From the NCBI GenBank assembly GCA_023435705.1, contig JAEYRH010000016.1, positions 682,001-746,000 of the forward strand: a stretch of 64,000 nt of DNA. Direction: 5' to 3'. The notes under the pieces are model-generated. The model was not told the DNA's origin. It did not search any database and saw only the letters and a program-made list of their open reading frames with translations. The position numbers and the translations under genes are program-made. This document shows positions 16,754 to 24,667 of this stretch, one piece after another. The stretch comes from Bacillota bacterium (GTDB taxonomy: Bacteria > Bacillota > Clostridia > Christensenellales > UMGS416). Within the stretch, counting starts at the first letter, position 1. The number at the start of each line of letters is the position of its first letter.

Positions 16754-17212
16754 TCATTCGTCGTGGTTCCGCTTGCCGGTGATTGCATCCACCGTCACCT
16801 TCACGATTGCCACCGCCGGCAGGTATTTCTCGATCACCGCATCCCGTCGGCCTTGCCCCGGCGCAAACTGCTCACACAGAGCAATCAATTTCTCCACAAT
16901 CTCATCCCGGTCGGTCACCACAGTGGCTCGGCCGGTGACCAACGCGCTATCATAGTGGGTGATGAACCGCTCCGGCACCACAGCCTGCTGTCCGATCACC
17001 ATGAAGGACACTCGAGGGTTTTGAGAAAGGTTGTCCAGCTTCTTCCCTTTTCTGGCGCAATGAAAAAAGATACAGTTTTCGCTCTCCGAATAGCAATAGT
17101 TCACCGGAACGCCGTAGGGCTCACCCTGGGCAGAAGCTGTGGACAGCACACCGTGGCTGCCGGCCTTCAGGATCGCAAGGGCTTCTTCGGTGGAGATGGC
17201 GCGGTTTGGCAT
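16754..17212 (-). CDS. Pyridoxamine 5'-phosphate oxidase-like flavin-binding protein
   Basis: A 152-residue split-barrel protein. It has GSHGVLSTASAQGEPYGVPVNYCY at the N-terminus, IFFHCARKGKKLDNLSQNPRVSF in the FMN/F420-type site and FITHYDSALVTGRATVV, typical of the NimA/PPOX group of small flavin reductases. ATG at 17212 has GAGAGG 7 bases upstream; the longer GTG start at 17236 would overlap the AAA gene. Possible roles include reduction of nitro or other electrophilic compounds; the name of the fold does not imply pyridoxamine oxidation. Confidence 0.85.
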   Translation of the reverse strand: MPNRAISTEEALAILKAGSHGVLSTASAQGEPYGVPVNYCYSESENCIFFHCARKGKKLDNLSQNPRVSFMVIGQQAVVPERFITHYDSALVTGRATVVTDRDEIVEKLIALCEQFAPGQGRRDAVIEKYLPAVAIVKVTVDAITGKRNHDE

Positions 17213-17225
17213 AGGGTTTGACCTC

Positions 17226-17990
17226 TCATTCTTCACACAAGTGTTTCAACATCCGCTGGGGATTCTCCAGGAATTGTCGGGTCAATTGGTAATGCTCAGT
17301 CTGCTCATATGGCATGCGACGGATGCCATCTTCTGTGAGCACCAGGATGTCAGCATCTGGGTAGGCCATCACAATTGGCGAGTGGGTGGCCACGATGAAC
17401 TGGGAATCCTGCCTCACCAGTTCAGCCATGCGGGCCAGCAATGTGAACTGCCGTGAGGGTGACAACGCCGCCTCCGGTTCGTCCAGGATGTAGAGCCCAT
17501 TGCCACCGAAACGATTGAGCATCAACGACAGGAAGCTCTCACCATGGCTCTGCTTGTGCAGCGAAACGCCGCCATAGCTCTCCAGCAGCGGCGGGCCGAA
17601 GCTCATCATCCGGTCTTCCTCATCCAGCTTCTCCACCTCGGTGGCCACGTTGTAGAAGCTTTCCGCCCGCAGAAAGAAACCATCCCTGGGCTTCTTCAAA
17701 CCTTTGGCCAGAATGAGGCTACGATGCAGCGGCGAATGAGTATCTCGTGAGGAAAAGTTGAAGTTGCGGGTGCCGCCCTCGGGGTTGAACCCAAATGCCA
17801 CAGCAATGGCTTCCAGCAGAGTGGACTTGCCGGTGCCATTTTCGCCGACGAGGAATGTGACAGGTTTTGTCAGCTTCAGCTCTCCCAAATGCTTTACCGC
17901 AGGTAAGCCGAACACATAGCTGCTCCGCTCACCGCCTTCCTTCAGGCGCACCCGGCTGATATAGAGGCTGCTGAAGCCGCTTTCCTCCAT
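17226..17990 (-). CDS. Stand-alone AAA-type ATPase (COG3910-like)
   Basis: A 254-residue ABC/AAA ATPase without membrane or nuclease domains. Walker A is GENGTGKST (about residue 50) and Walker B is LYILDEPEAALS, followed by FIVATHSPIVMAYPDADI, the usual switch-histidine region. This matches a predicted small ATPase family often annotated as 'ATP-binding protein' and sometimes mistaken for a transporter subunit. The start ATG shares one base with the exoA stop (TGATG), so the two are coupled. The role is unknown; proximity to exoA is compatible with a DNA-related function, but that is inference. Confidence 0.82.
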   Translation of the reverse strand: MEESGFSSLYISRVRLKEGGERSSYVFGLPAVKHLGELKLTKPVTFLVGENGTGKSTLLEAIAVAFGFNPEGGTRNFNFSSRDTHSPLHRSLILAKGLKKPRDGFFLRAESFYNVATEVEKLDEEDRMMSFGPPLLESYGGVSLHKQSHGESFLSLMLNRFGGNGLYILDEPEAALSPSRQFTLLARMAELVRQDSQFIVATHSPIVMAYPDADILVLTEDGIRRMPYEQTEHYQLTRQFLENPQRMLKHLCEE

Positions 17991-18742
17991 CAGAAGATCA
18001 CCAGCTCCACCGGGCAGTGGTCGCTGCCCATCACCTCCGGGTGGATGGCTGCTTCTTTGATCTCACCCTTGATGCGATCGGACACGATGAAATAGTCGAT
18101 GCGCCAGCCCACATTCTTGGCGCGGGCGTTGAACATATAGGACCACCAGGTGTAAGCATCCTTTTGATCAGGATAGAGGTAACGGAAGGAATCCGTGAAG
18201 CCGCTGCCCAGCAGTTCGGTCATTTTGCCCCGCTCCTGCGGTGAGAACCCTGCATTGTTCACGTTGGACTTGGCATTCTTGATGTCCAGCTCAGTGTGGG
18301 CCACATTGAGGTCGCCGCACAGGATCACAGGTTTCTTGCTGTCCAGTTCTTTCAGGTATGCACGGAAATCGTCCTCCCAGCGCATGCGGTAATCCAGCCT
18401 GGCCAATTCTGCCTGCGCGTTGGGTGTGTAGCAGTTCACCAGATAGAAGCCATCATACTCCAGTGTGATCACACGGCCCTCCTGGCCGTGCTCCTCGATG
18501 CCGATGTCATAGGAAGCGGATAGCGGCAGCTCCTTTGTGAAGATCGCCGTGCCCGAATAGCCCTTCTTTACGGCGCTGTTCCAATACTGGTGATAACCTT
18601 CCAGGTTTAGTTCAGCCTGGTCTGGCTGCATCTTGGTTTCCTGCACACAGAAAAAGTCAGCATCGGATAGCCGGAAAAACTCCTCAAAGCCCTTGTTCAG
18701 GCAGGCCCGGAGGCCGTTGACGTTCCAGGAAATGAATTTCAT
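17990..18742 (-). CDS. Exodeoxyribonuclease III / AP endonuclease
   Basis: A 250-residue metal-dependent nuclease of base excision repair, ExoA/XthA type. Motifs in order: MKFISWNVNGLRA, FFCVQETKM (metal-binding Glu), YLVNCYTPNAQ, VILCGDLNVAHTELD, and the C-terminal WRIDYFIVSD and GSDHCPVELVI with the catalytic Asp-His pair. ATG at 18742 has AGGGGAG upstream; the longer frame to 18826 runs into a repeat. It heads the six-gene chain that continues to 14958. Confidence 0.95.
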   Translation of the reverse strand: MKFISWNVNGLRACLNKGFEEFFRLSDADFFCVQETKMQPDQAELNLEGYHQYWNSAVKKGYSGTAIFTKELPLSASYDIGIEEHGQEGRVITLEYDGFYLVNCYTPNAQAELARLDYRMRWEDDFRAYLKELDSKKPVILCGDLNVAHTELDIKNAKSNVNNAGFSPQERGKMTELLGSGFTDSFRYLYPDQKDAYTWWSYMFNARAKNVGWRIDYFIVSDRIKGEIKEAAIHPEVMGSDHCPVELVIF

Positions 18743-18781
18743 TGGTATTCTCCCCTTACAAAGAAATAACAAAACAACAAT

Positions 18782-18863
18782 CTCCCTACCCTCCCTTAAG
18801 TCGGTGCGCTCAGCACCGACGGCCAAGGGGAGATGTCATCCGCAGATGACAGGGGGGATTTCT
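18782..18863. repeat. Two-hairpin MITE-like intergenic repeat, copy A
   Basis: It has a conserved frame (CTCCCTACC... CAAGGGGAGATG ...AGGGGGGATTTCT) with two variable hairpins: an 8-bp stem GTCGGTGC/GCACCGAC, and a 7-bp stem TGTCATC/GATGACA around the loop CGCA. Copy B at 23284-23359 keeps the frame and loop CGCA but has different, still complementary stems. A further small hairpin (GCGTTGC/GCAACGC) lies just beyond, near 18894-18911. The rest of the 18743-19062 gap holds nothing recognised. Confidence 0.7.
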
Positions 18864-19062
18864 TAGGAATGCAGCCGCAGTGCCAGACTGCCGCGTTGCG
18901 AAGCAACGCAATGAGAGATGGCCTTCACAAGAACGGGTCATTCTCTAATTATACAAGAACACACTTCCGCATGTCCATCCATCCAAGCATACCGGCAAGG
19001 GCAATGAACCAACAGATATCCCACGGAATATGAATAGATATACAAAGAAAGGTCGTGAGCAA

Positions 19063-19578
19063 ATGCAACCGGAAAAACAGGGCATATCCATCAAGAAGGT
19101 TGTGGGTTTTATATTGCGGTGTGCGGTCCCAGCCATCTTTGCAGTCGCTCTGGCCCTGCTTGCGTTTCAGTATTGGCAGCTGCATTTGGAATTTGACCAC
19201 TTGAAAGACTCGTTGGAATCCAATGCGATGAGCATTGAAACGGTGCAAACCTCCATGGAGCGGCTGGACCGCCCGAAGCCGGTTTTCTCCATCGCCCGTT
19301 TTGACCTGAATTATAAGAAGGATGAGTACGGTGAAGGTTATTCCGGCACGGCGATCATCGCCTGCGACCTGCCGGATGCCAGCATCGTGATTTTGAAAAC
19401 CACGCTGCTTTCCGGCGGATCGGCCTATACGGAGGAGGTTTCCTATAGCCTGGTGATCGTGCACGATGGCATCGGCAGGTATCCCACCTATGATTGGGGG
19501 GAGACTGGAAAGATTGAAAAACCGGAGTACAGGTTTGATGTGGTGGGCTATATCTTGACGGAGAAGACCGGAGAATAG
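19063..19578 (+). CDS. Hypothetical single-pass membrane protein
   Basis: A 171-residue protein with one transmembrane helix near the N-terminus (about residues 18-38). A short coiled-coil-like stretch follows (HLEFDHLKDSLES), then a compact extracytoplasmic domain of mostly beta character. ATG at 19063 is preferred because AAAGG lies about 10 bases upstream; an ATG at 19030 would add 11 residues. No family is recognised. It stands alone on the plus strand, convergent with the transketolase gene and separated from it by a bidirectional terminator. Confidence 0.65.
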   Translation: MQPEKQGISIKKVVGFILRCAVPAIFAVALALLAFQYWQLHLEFDHLKDSLESNAMSIETVQTSMERLDRPKPVFSIARFDLNYKKDEYGEGYSGTAIIACDLPDASIVILKTTLLSGGSAYTEEVSYSLVIVHDGIGRYPTYDWGETGKIEKPEYRFDVVGYILTEKTGE

Positions 19579-19593
19579 GATTGTTTCATAGAA

Positions 19594-19625
19594 AAACAGG
19601 ATGGGAATTGCTTCCCATCCTGTTT
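19594..19625. terminator. Bidirectional terminator between hypothetical gene and tkt
   Basis: A perfect 14-bp stem (19594-19607 with 19612-19625) has a four-base loop TTGC. On the minus strand it runs into TTTTTC, terminating tkt. On the plus strand it ends in GTTTG. It serves the two convergent genes. Confidence 0.85.
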
Positions 19626-19639
19626 GTCGCATCTTTGGA

Positions 19640-21625
19640 TTACTTCCCAAGCACCTTTAGCGCCTTGGCCACCACGTTTTCCACGGTGAAGCCAAACTTC
19701 AGGAACACTTGGTTGGCCGGGCCAGACGCACCGAAGCCCTCCATGCACAGGATGTCACCATCCAAACCGATGTAGCGGTGCCAGCCGAAGTCGTTGCCGG
19801 CCTCAACCGCCACGCGGGCGCGGACGGCCTTGGGCAGCACCTGCTCCTTGTATTCGTCGCTCTGGCGGTTGAAGAGCTCCCAGCTGGGCATGGAAACCAC
19901 GCGGGCGGCGATGCCCTGGGCTTCCAGCACGTCGGCTGCCTTGTAGATCAGCTCCACTTCGGAGCCGGAGGCAAGCAGCAGGATGTCAGGCGTGGCCTTG
20001 CTGGCTTCTTTAAGGATGTAGGCACCCTTCAGGGCTGCCTTGCCGGTGCCGTCATAAAGCGGCAGGTTCTGGCGGGTGAGCGCCAGCGCCGTGGGGCCGT
20101 TGGCGGTGAGGCCATACACCCAGGCAGCGGCTGTCTCGCGGGCGTCTGCCGGGCGGAACATCGTGAAATCCGGGATGCTCCTCAGGGATGCCAGCTGCTC
20201 GATGGGCTGATGGGTGGGGCCGTCCTCGCCCACACCGATGCTGTCGTGGGTGAGCACATACACCAGCGGCAGCTTCATGATGGAGCTCAGGCGCATCGAG
20301 TGCTTCATGTAGTCGCTGAACACGAAGAATGTGGCCACATAAGCCCTCAGGCCGCCGTGCAGCGCCATGCCGTTGCCGATGGCCGCCATCGCGTGCTCGC
20401 GTACGCCAAAGTGCATGTTGCAGCCGGCATAGTTTTCAGCGGAGAAATCGCCGCGGCCCTTCATGTCCGACTTGTTGGAAGGAGCCAGGTCTGCAGAGCC
20501 GCCGATCATGTTGGGCAGGATCGCTGCCAGGCGGTTCAGCACCGTGCCGGAGCTGTTGCGGGTGGCGTCGGGCTTGTCAAACTTCATGAACTCCGGATCG
20601 TCCAGCAAGCCTTCCGGCACCTTGCCGTGGAACCACTGGTCCCATTCGGCTGCCAACTCCGGATAGCTCTTGCTCCAATCGGCAAACAGGCGGCTCCAGG
20701 CGGCTTCGGCTTCCTTGCCGGCTTTCTTGATCGTTTCCAGATGGGCATAGGCCTCATCGGGCACATAGAAATCCTTGTCTGCCGGCCAGCCCAGGTTTTC
20801 CTTCAGGCACACCACGTTGTCGGCACCGAGGGGCTCGCCGTGGGCGGATGCCTTGCCCTGCTTGGCGGGGCAGCCGAAACCGATCTGCGTCTTCACGATG
20901 ATCAGTGAGGGGCGGCTGGTGTCAGCCTTGGCGGCTGTGATGGCGGCAGAGATCTCCTCCACATCGTTGCCGTCGGCCACCTTCAGCACCTGCCAGCCAT
21001 AAGCGGCGTAGCGCATGCCCACGTCTTCGCGGAAGGCGATGTCGGTGTGGCCCTCGATGGAGATGTCGTTGTCATCATAGAGCACAATGAGCTTGCCCAG
21101 CTTCAGCGTGCCGGCCAGAGAGCTGGCTTCGCCGGAGATGCCCTCCATCATGCAGCCGTCACCGCACAGGGCATAGGTGTAGTGATCCACCACATTCAGA
21201 CCGTCGCGGTTAAACTTGGCAGCCAGGTGTGCCTCGGCGATGGCGAAACCCACGGCATTGGCGATGCCCTGCCCCAAGGGGCCGGTGGTGGTCTCCACGC
21301 CGGTAGTGTGCATATACTCAGGGTGGCCGGGGGTCTTGCTGCCCAATTGGCGGAACTGCTTCAGGTCTTCAATCGTCAGGCCGTAGCCGAACAGGTGCAG
21401 CAGTGAGTACATCAGCATGCTGCCGTGGCCTGCGGAGAGCACAAAACGGTCGCGATCCAGCCAGTTGGGATTGGAGCTGTTGTGCTTCATGTGGCGGCCC
21501 CAAAGGGTGTAGGCCATCGCGGCGGAGCCGAGCGGCAGGCCGGGGTGGCCGGACTTGGCCTTTTCGACTGCCTCTGCGGATAGCACGCGGATGGAATTGA
21601 TGCACAGGTTTTCTACGTTGCTCAC
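19640..21625 (-). CDS. tkt: Transketolase
   Basis: A 661-residue thiamine-diphosphate enzyme of the pentose phosphate pathway. The N-terminal domain has SGHPGLPLGSA, H-M-T-T-G-V-E-T-T-T-G-P-L-G-Q-G and the TPP/Mg motif CGDGCMMEGISGEA with IVLYDDN. The pyrimidine domain (FRPADARETAAAW region) and C-terminal domain are complete. The start is probably GTG at 21625: GGAGG sits 7 bases before it but only one base before the in-frame ATG at 21631. It begins 15 bases after the phosphohexomutase stop codon, so both form one operon. The stop is followed by a strong terminator. Confidence 0.96.
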   Translation of the reverse strand: MSNVENLCINSIRVLSAEAVEKAKSGHPGLPLGSAAMAYTLWGRHMKHNSSNPNWLDRDRFVLSAGHGSMLMYSLLHLFGYGLTIEDLKQFRQLGSKTPGHPEYMHTTGVETTTGPLGQGIANAVGFAIAEAHLAAKFNRDGLNVVDHYTYALCGDGCMMEGISGEASSLAGTLKLGKLIVLYDDNDISIEGHTDIAFREDVGMRYAAYGWQVLKVADGNDVEEISAAITAAKADTSRPSLIIVKTQIGFGCPAKQGKASAHGEPLGADNVVCLKENLGWPADKDFYVPDEAYAHLETIKKAGKEAEAAWSRLFADWSKSYPELAAEWDQWFHGKVPEGLLDDPEFMKFDKPDATRNSSGTVLNRLAAILPNMIGGSADLAPSNKSDMKGRGDFSAENYAGCNMHFGVREHAMAAIGNGMALHGGLRAYVATFFVFSDYMKHSMRLSSIMKLPLVYVLTHDSIGVGEDGPTHQPIEQLASLRSIPDFTMFRPADARETAAAWVYGLTANGPTALALTRQNLPLYDGTGKAALKGAYILKEASKATPDILLLASGSEVELIYKAADVLEAQGIAARVVSMPSWELFNRQSDEYKEQVLPKAVRARVAVEAGNDFGWHRYIGLDGDILCMEGFGASGPANQVFLKFGFTVENVVAKALKVLGK

Positions 21626-21639
21626 TTTCATACCTCCAA

Positions 21640-23148
21640 TTAACGGCTTTGGCCGATAAATTTGTCCAATGCGGATGTTTCCAGCCCATTAATGCCCTCG
21701 AGCAAGGGGGCCAACTCTTTGGCGATGATCAGCGCGCCACCGGGCGCGTCAGACTCAATGTTCAGAGGCATCACTGGGTCATGCAGGCTCATGCGCAGCA
21801 GCAGCCAGCCCTTCCCCCCTGCCGAGTTGAAGCGGATGCCCTCATGGTTCTCCGCTTCCGCCGTCCACTCAGGCACCTGGGCTGCTTTTACCTTCTCCAG
21901 CACCGACAGGCCCAATGCCTTGAATTCTGGCACAGAGATCTTAAACCGCAGCTCCACGGCCTCTGCGGGTTCGGCCAGGCTGGCGATCAGGTCGGTCAGC
22001 TTGCGGCCTGCCTTGTTCAGTTCCGCCAGCTTGATCAGCACTTGGGTGACCAGATAAGCGCCGTCATCCAGGAAATAATTGTCCTTCAACGCGCAGTGGC
22101 CCGATGTTTCAATGGCGAGCGGTGCACTGATACCCTGCCGCTCCAACCGGATGGCCTCATCGATCACGTTCTTATAGCCACGTTTAAACCGGCGGTGCAC
22201 ACCGCCCAGCCTGGCGATGAACGATGCCAGGCCGGTGGAGGTGATCGAGTCGGTCACAACCGTACCCCCGGGGTATTTTTCCAACACAATCGCCGACATC
22301 AACGCGATCAGGCGGTTGCGATTGATCTCGCGGCCATCATTGCCCACCACGGCGGCGCGGTCACAGTCGGTGTCAAAGATGATGCCCAGATCGGCCCCGT
22401 TGCGCTTCACAGCGGAGCAGATAGCCTCCATGGCCGCGGGCTCCTCGGGGTTGGGGATGTGGTTGGGAAATCGCCCGTCGGGCTCCAGGAACTGGCTGCC
22501 CGCCGTGTCTGCTCCCAGCGGCTCCAGCACGCCGCTCGTGAAGAACCCACCGGCACCGTTGCCAGCGTCCACGACAATTCTGAGGCCGGCCAGTGGCTTT
22601 TCCACGCCGGTTGCCTGGCGGACTGTGTTCACAAGCCCTGCGGCATAATCAGCCAGGAACGCGGTTTTCACGATCTCCCCTGCCTGGGCAGGGGTTGGTA
22701 AAAAGCCATCACAGCGCTTCAGGATCTCCGTGACCTGGCTTCCCTCCAGCCCGCCGTTCTTGGTGAAGAACTTCAGGCCGTTGCGGTTCCAGGGCAGGTG
22801 GCTGGCGGTGACCATCATAGCGCCGTCGCAATTGAGCGTATCAGGCAGCGTGGTCATAAACATCGCCGGAGTGCTGCACAGGCCGCAATCGAGCACCACA
22901 ACACCTGAGTTAGCCATGCCCTCAGCAACGGCATTCAGGATGTCCGGCGAGGAAAGGCGACTGTCCATGCCGATAGAGATTTTTAGAGATGTCACTGGTT
23001 TTCCAGCCTGCTCGGCCAGCCAGCCGGCAAACACGTCAGCAATCACGCGGCTGTCGTCCGCCGTGAGGCTCACCGCCTCGTCGTTGTAGCCGGGCAGGGC
23101 CACGCCCCGTACGTCGGTGCCACTTTTCAGTTTGAGCCAGTCTGTCAT
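21640..23148 (-). CDS. Phosphomannomutase/phosphoglucomutase family enzyme
   Basis: A 502-residue phosphohexomutase that interconverts hexose 1- and 6-phosphates. The catalytic phosphoserine is S116 in MVTASHLPWNRNG, the Mg loop is FDTDCDRAAVV, and the sugar-binding loop is ETSGHCALKD. The ESGH variant 'ETSGH' and the TASHLP variant are common in clostridial bifunctional enzymes. ATG at 23148 has GGGAGG 6 bases upstream; the longer frame reads into repeat sequence. Co-transcription with tkt couples hexose phosphate supply to the pentose pathway. Preference for mannose or glucose is not readable. Confidence 0.9.
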   Translation of the reverse strand: MTDWLKLKSGTDVRGVALPGYNDEAVSLTADDSRVIADVFAGWLAEQAGKPVTSLKISIGMDSRLSSPDILNAVAEGMANSGVVVLDCGLCSTPAMFMTTLPDTLNCDGAMMVTASHLPWNRNGLKFFTKNGGLEGSQVTEILKRCDGFLPTPAQAGEIVKTAFLADYAAGLVNTVRQATGVEKPLAGLRIVVDAGNGAGGFFTSGVLEPLGADTAGSQFLEPDGRFPNHIPNPEEPAAMEAICSAVKRNGADLGIIFDTDCDRAAVVGNDGREINRNRLIALMSAIVLEKYPGGTVVTDSITSTGLASFIARLGGVHRRFKRGYKNVIDEAIRLERQGISAPLAIETSGHCALKDNYFLDDGAYLVTQVLIKLAELNKAGRKLTDLIASLAEPAEAVELRFKISVPEFKALGLSVLEKVKAAQVPEWTAEAENHEGIRFNSAGGKGWLLLRMSLHDPVMPLNIESDAPGGALIIAKELAPLLEGINGLETSALDKFIGQSR

Positions 23149-23160
23149 GGAACCTCCCAG

Positions 23161-23210
23161 ACCCTCACCCCCAGCCCCCTCTCCCAGGGCATTGGGCGAG
23201 GGGGTAATGT
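23161..23210. repeat. CCCTC-type palindromic intergenic repeat, copy 2
   Basis: ACCCTCACCCCCAGCCCCCT followed by an imperfect stem (CCCCTCTCCCAG with TTGGGCGAGGGG). It is clearly related to 10359-10404 in both order and sequence. A separate GGGGGC-TTC-GCCCCC hairpin follows at about 23219-23233. Confidence 0.6.
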
Positions 23211-23283
23211 TTGTATCTGGGGGCTTCGCCCCCAATCCCCCTATGGCAAGACATCAAATATTGTGCTGTTTTGGTTAAGTCGA

Positions 23284-23359
23284 CTCCCTACCCCCTTTGT
23301 TTTTGCCGAAGGCAAAAATTCAAGGGGGCGATGGCTCCGCAGAGCCAGGGGGGATTTCT
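23284..23359. repeat. Two-hairpin MITE-like intergenic repeat, copy B
   Basis: The same frame as 18782-18863: CTCCCTACCCC... CAAGGGGGCGATG... AGGGGGGATTTCT. Hairpin 1 is TTTTTGCC/GGCAAAAA with loop GAA. Hairpin 2 is TGGCTC/GAGCCA around the identical loop CGCA. Stems differ from copy A but pair perfectly. Confidence 0.7.
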
Positions 23360-23377
23360 ACCGGGCATTCGCCCTAA

Positions 23378-23418
23378 AAACCCTCTCCCCAACCCCTCCC
23401 CCTATCAGTGGGAGGGGC
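23378..23418. repeat. CCCTC-type palindromic intergenic repeat, copy 3
   Basis: AACCCTCTCCCCAACCCC followed by a stem CCCCTCCC...GGGAGGGG with loop CCTATCAGT. It is the third member of the family at 10359 and 23161. With the two neighbouring repeats it fills almost the whole 23149-23430 gap. Confidence 0.55.
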
Positions 23419-23430
23419 TAAGTCAAGAAA

Positions 23431-23928
23431 CTAGAACCGGTTCCACCGCAACACTTCTTCCAGCGCCTTCTTCTGTGGCTTTTGCGGCTCGCCGTCGGGC
23501 ACGCCCAAGGCAATCAGCACCGCCAGCTCGTGGCTTGCGGGGCAACCAAGAAGTTTCTCGATCGCAGGCGCATGCGGCAGTTTGTGGGAGTTCACCCAGC
23601 AGGTGCCCAAACCCTCGGCCACGGCGGCCAGCATCAGGTTCTCGGTGGCGGCGGAGCAATCCTCAATGAGGCAGATGGAAGACTTGTCGCAGAAGACGGC
23701 CACACAAGCCGCAGCATCGGCGATGAACCGGCCCCATTTGCACTCTTGCGCAACCTTGGCCTTTATTGCAGGGTCGTCCACGACCACAAACACCCATCCC
23801 TGGGCGTTGCAGCCAGACGGCGCCAGCACAGCGGCGTCCACCAGCTTGGCCAGCGTCTCGCGGGAGACCGGTTCCGGCTTGAACTTCCGCACACTGCGGC
23901 GTTTGCGCATCACATCATACAGGTTCAT
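23431..23928 (-). CDS. Nitroreductase family protein
   Basis: A 165-residue flavin enzyme of the nitroreductase fold. It shows MNLYDVMRKRRSVRKFK at the N-terminus (FMN phosphate-binding R-R-S-x-R), AAVLAPSGCNAQGWVFVVVDD, and the C-terminal GLGTCWVNS plus VLIALGVPDG. Such proteins reduce nitro groups, quinones or flavins with NAD(P)H; the physiological substrate is unknown. ATG at 23928 has GGAGG 7 bases upstream and overlaps the DUF2461 stop by four bases (ATGA). It is the last gene of a polC-led cluster. Confidence 0.9.
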   Translation of the reverse strand: MNLYDVMRKRRSVRKFKPEPVSRETLAKLVDAAVLAPSGCNAQGWVFVVVDDPAIKAKVAQECKWGRFIADAAACVAVFCDKSSICLIEDCSAATENLMLAAVAEGLGTCWVNSHKLPHAPAIEKLLGCPASHELAVLIALGVPDGEPQKPQKKALEEVLRWNRF

Positions 23929-24593
23929 CCTTCCACCTCCATGCCGGTGATATAGCGGTAGAGCTGCCCATGGTCCAGGATACACTGACGAAGCTTGTTT
24001 GCCAGCTCCGGGGAGAATGCAGCCTCTGAGACCGGCTCCACATGCTCGGTATAAAACGTCTTCTTATTGTACCAGAAAGCGAGCTCCCCATCCAGACCGG
24101 GCTTCCTGGGCTTGGCGTAGTCTTCCCCGGCAACTCGGTAAGCCTTCAGCGCCGGGTTTGAGATGATGCTGCGAAACAGGTCCGGCCGGGCGTCGATGCG
24201 CTTACGGAAGCGGTTCATCGCCTCCGCCTGGGGCATGTAGAAGCCCATCCCCCACCCGATTTCCTCAGGGGTCAGATAAAAATAATAGCTCAGCGCCGTG
24301 CTGTTGGTCTCGCCGGTGCGCTTGAAGCTCAGCCAAAGATTGTCACGGTAAAACTCGCCCTTGCAGCGCCGGGCATCGCGATAGATGCGGGCCACAATGC
24401 GGTTAGGCCTGCCATCAATGGCAGGATCCACCGCCTGTGCTGCTGGGGCAAGCTCTGCAGCCAGGGCATAAAGCGGATCCTTCAAGCATTTGAGATAGAC
24501 ATCCTTGTTGGCGTTGAACCATTCGCGGTTGTTGTTGAAGCGGATGTCCAGCAGGAATTTGAACCCCTCGGGGGGGATGCCGTTGAATGCCAT
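23925..24593 (-). CDS. DUF2461 family protein
   Basis: A 222-residue cytosolic protein. It matches the DUF2461/TIGR02453 pattern: GFKFLLDIRFNNNREWFNANKDVY at the N-terminus, RIYRDARRCKGEFYRDNLWLSF in the centre and GMGFYMPQAEAMNRFRKRI. The family is widespread and of unknown function. ATG at 24593 has GGAGG 8 bases upstream. Its stop overlaps the nitroreductase start (ATGA), so the pair is translationally coupled; a redox or detoxification context is inferred from this neighbour only. Confidence 0.88.
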   Translation of the reverse strand: MAFNGIPPEGFKFLLDIRFNNNREWFNANKDVYLKCLKDPLYALAAELAPAAQAVDPAIDGRPNRIVARIYRDARRCKGEFYRDNLWLSFKRTGETNSTALSYYFYLTPEEIGWGMGFYMPQAEAMNRFRKRIDARPDLFRSIISNPALKAYRVAGEDYAKPRKPGLDGELAFWYNKKTFYTEHVEPVSEAAFSPELANKLRQCILDHGQLYRYITGMEVEG

Positions 24594-24667
24594 GTGTTAC
24601 GCCTCCAAGCGGATTATAGGGGGAACTAAAATAGAGATCAAGTCACAATTTGTAAATTTGGCATTTC

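Noticed and set aside
19709..20908. Plus-strand open frame of 399 codons opposite tkt
   Set aside because: It is antisense to transketolase, with His/Gly/Gln-rich composition typical of a mirror frame, and has no start signals.
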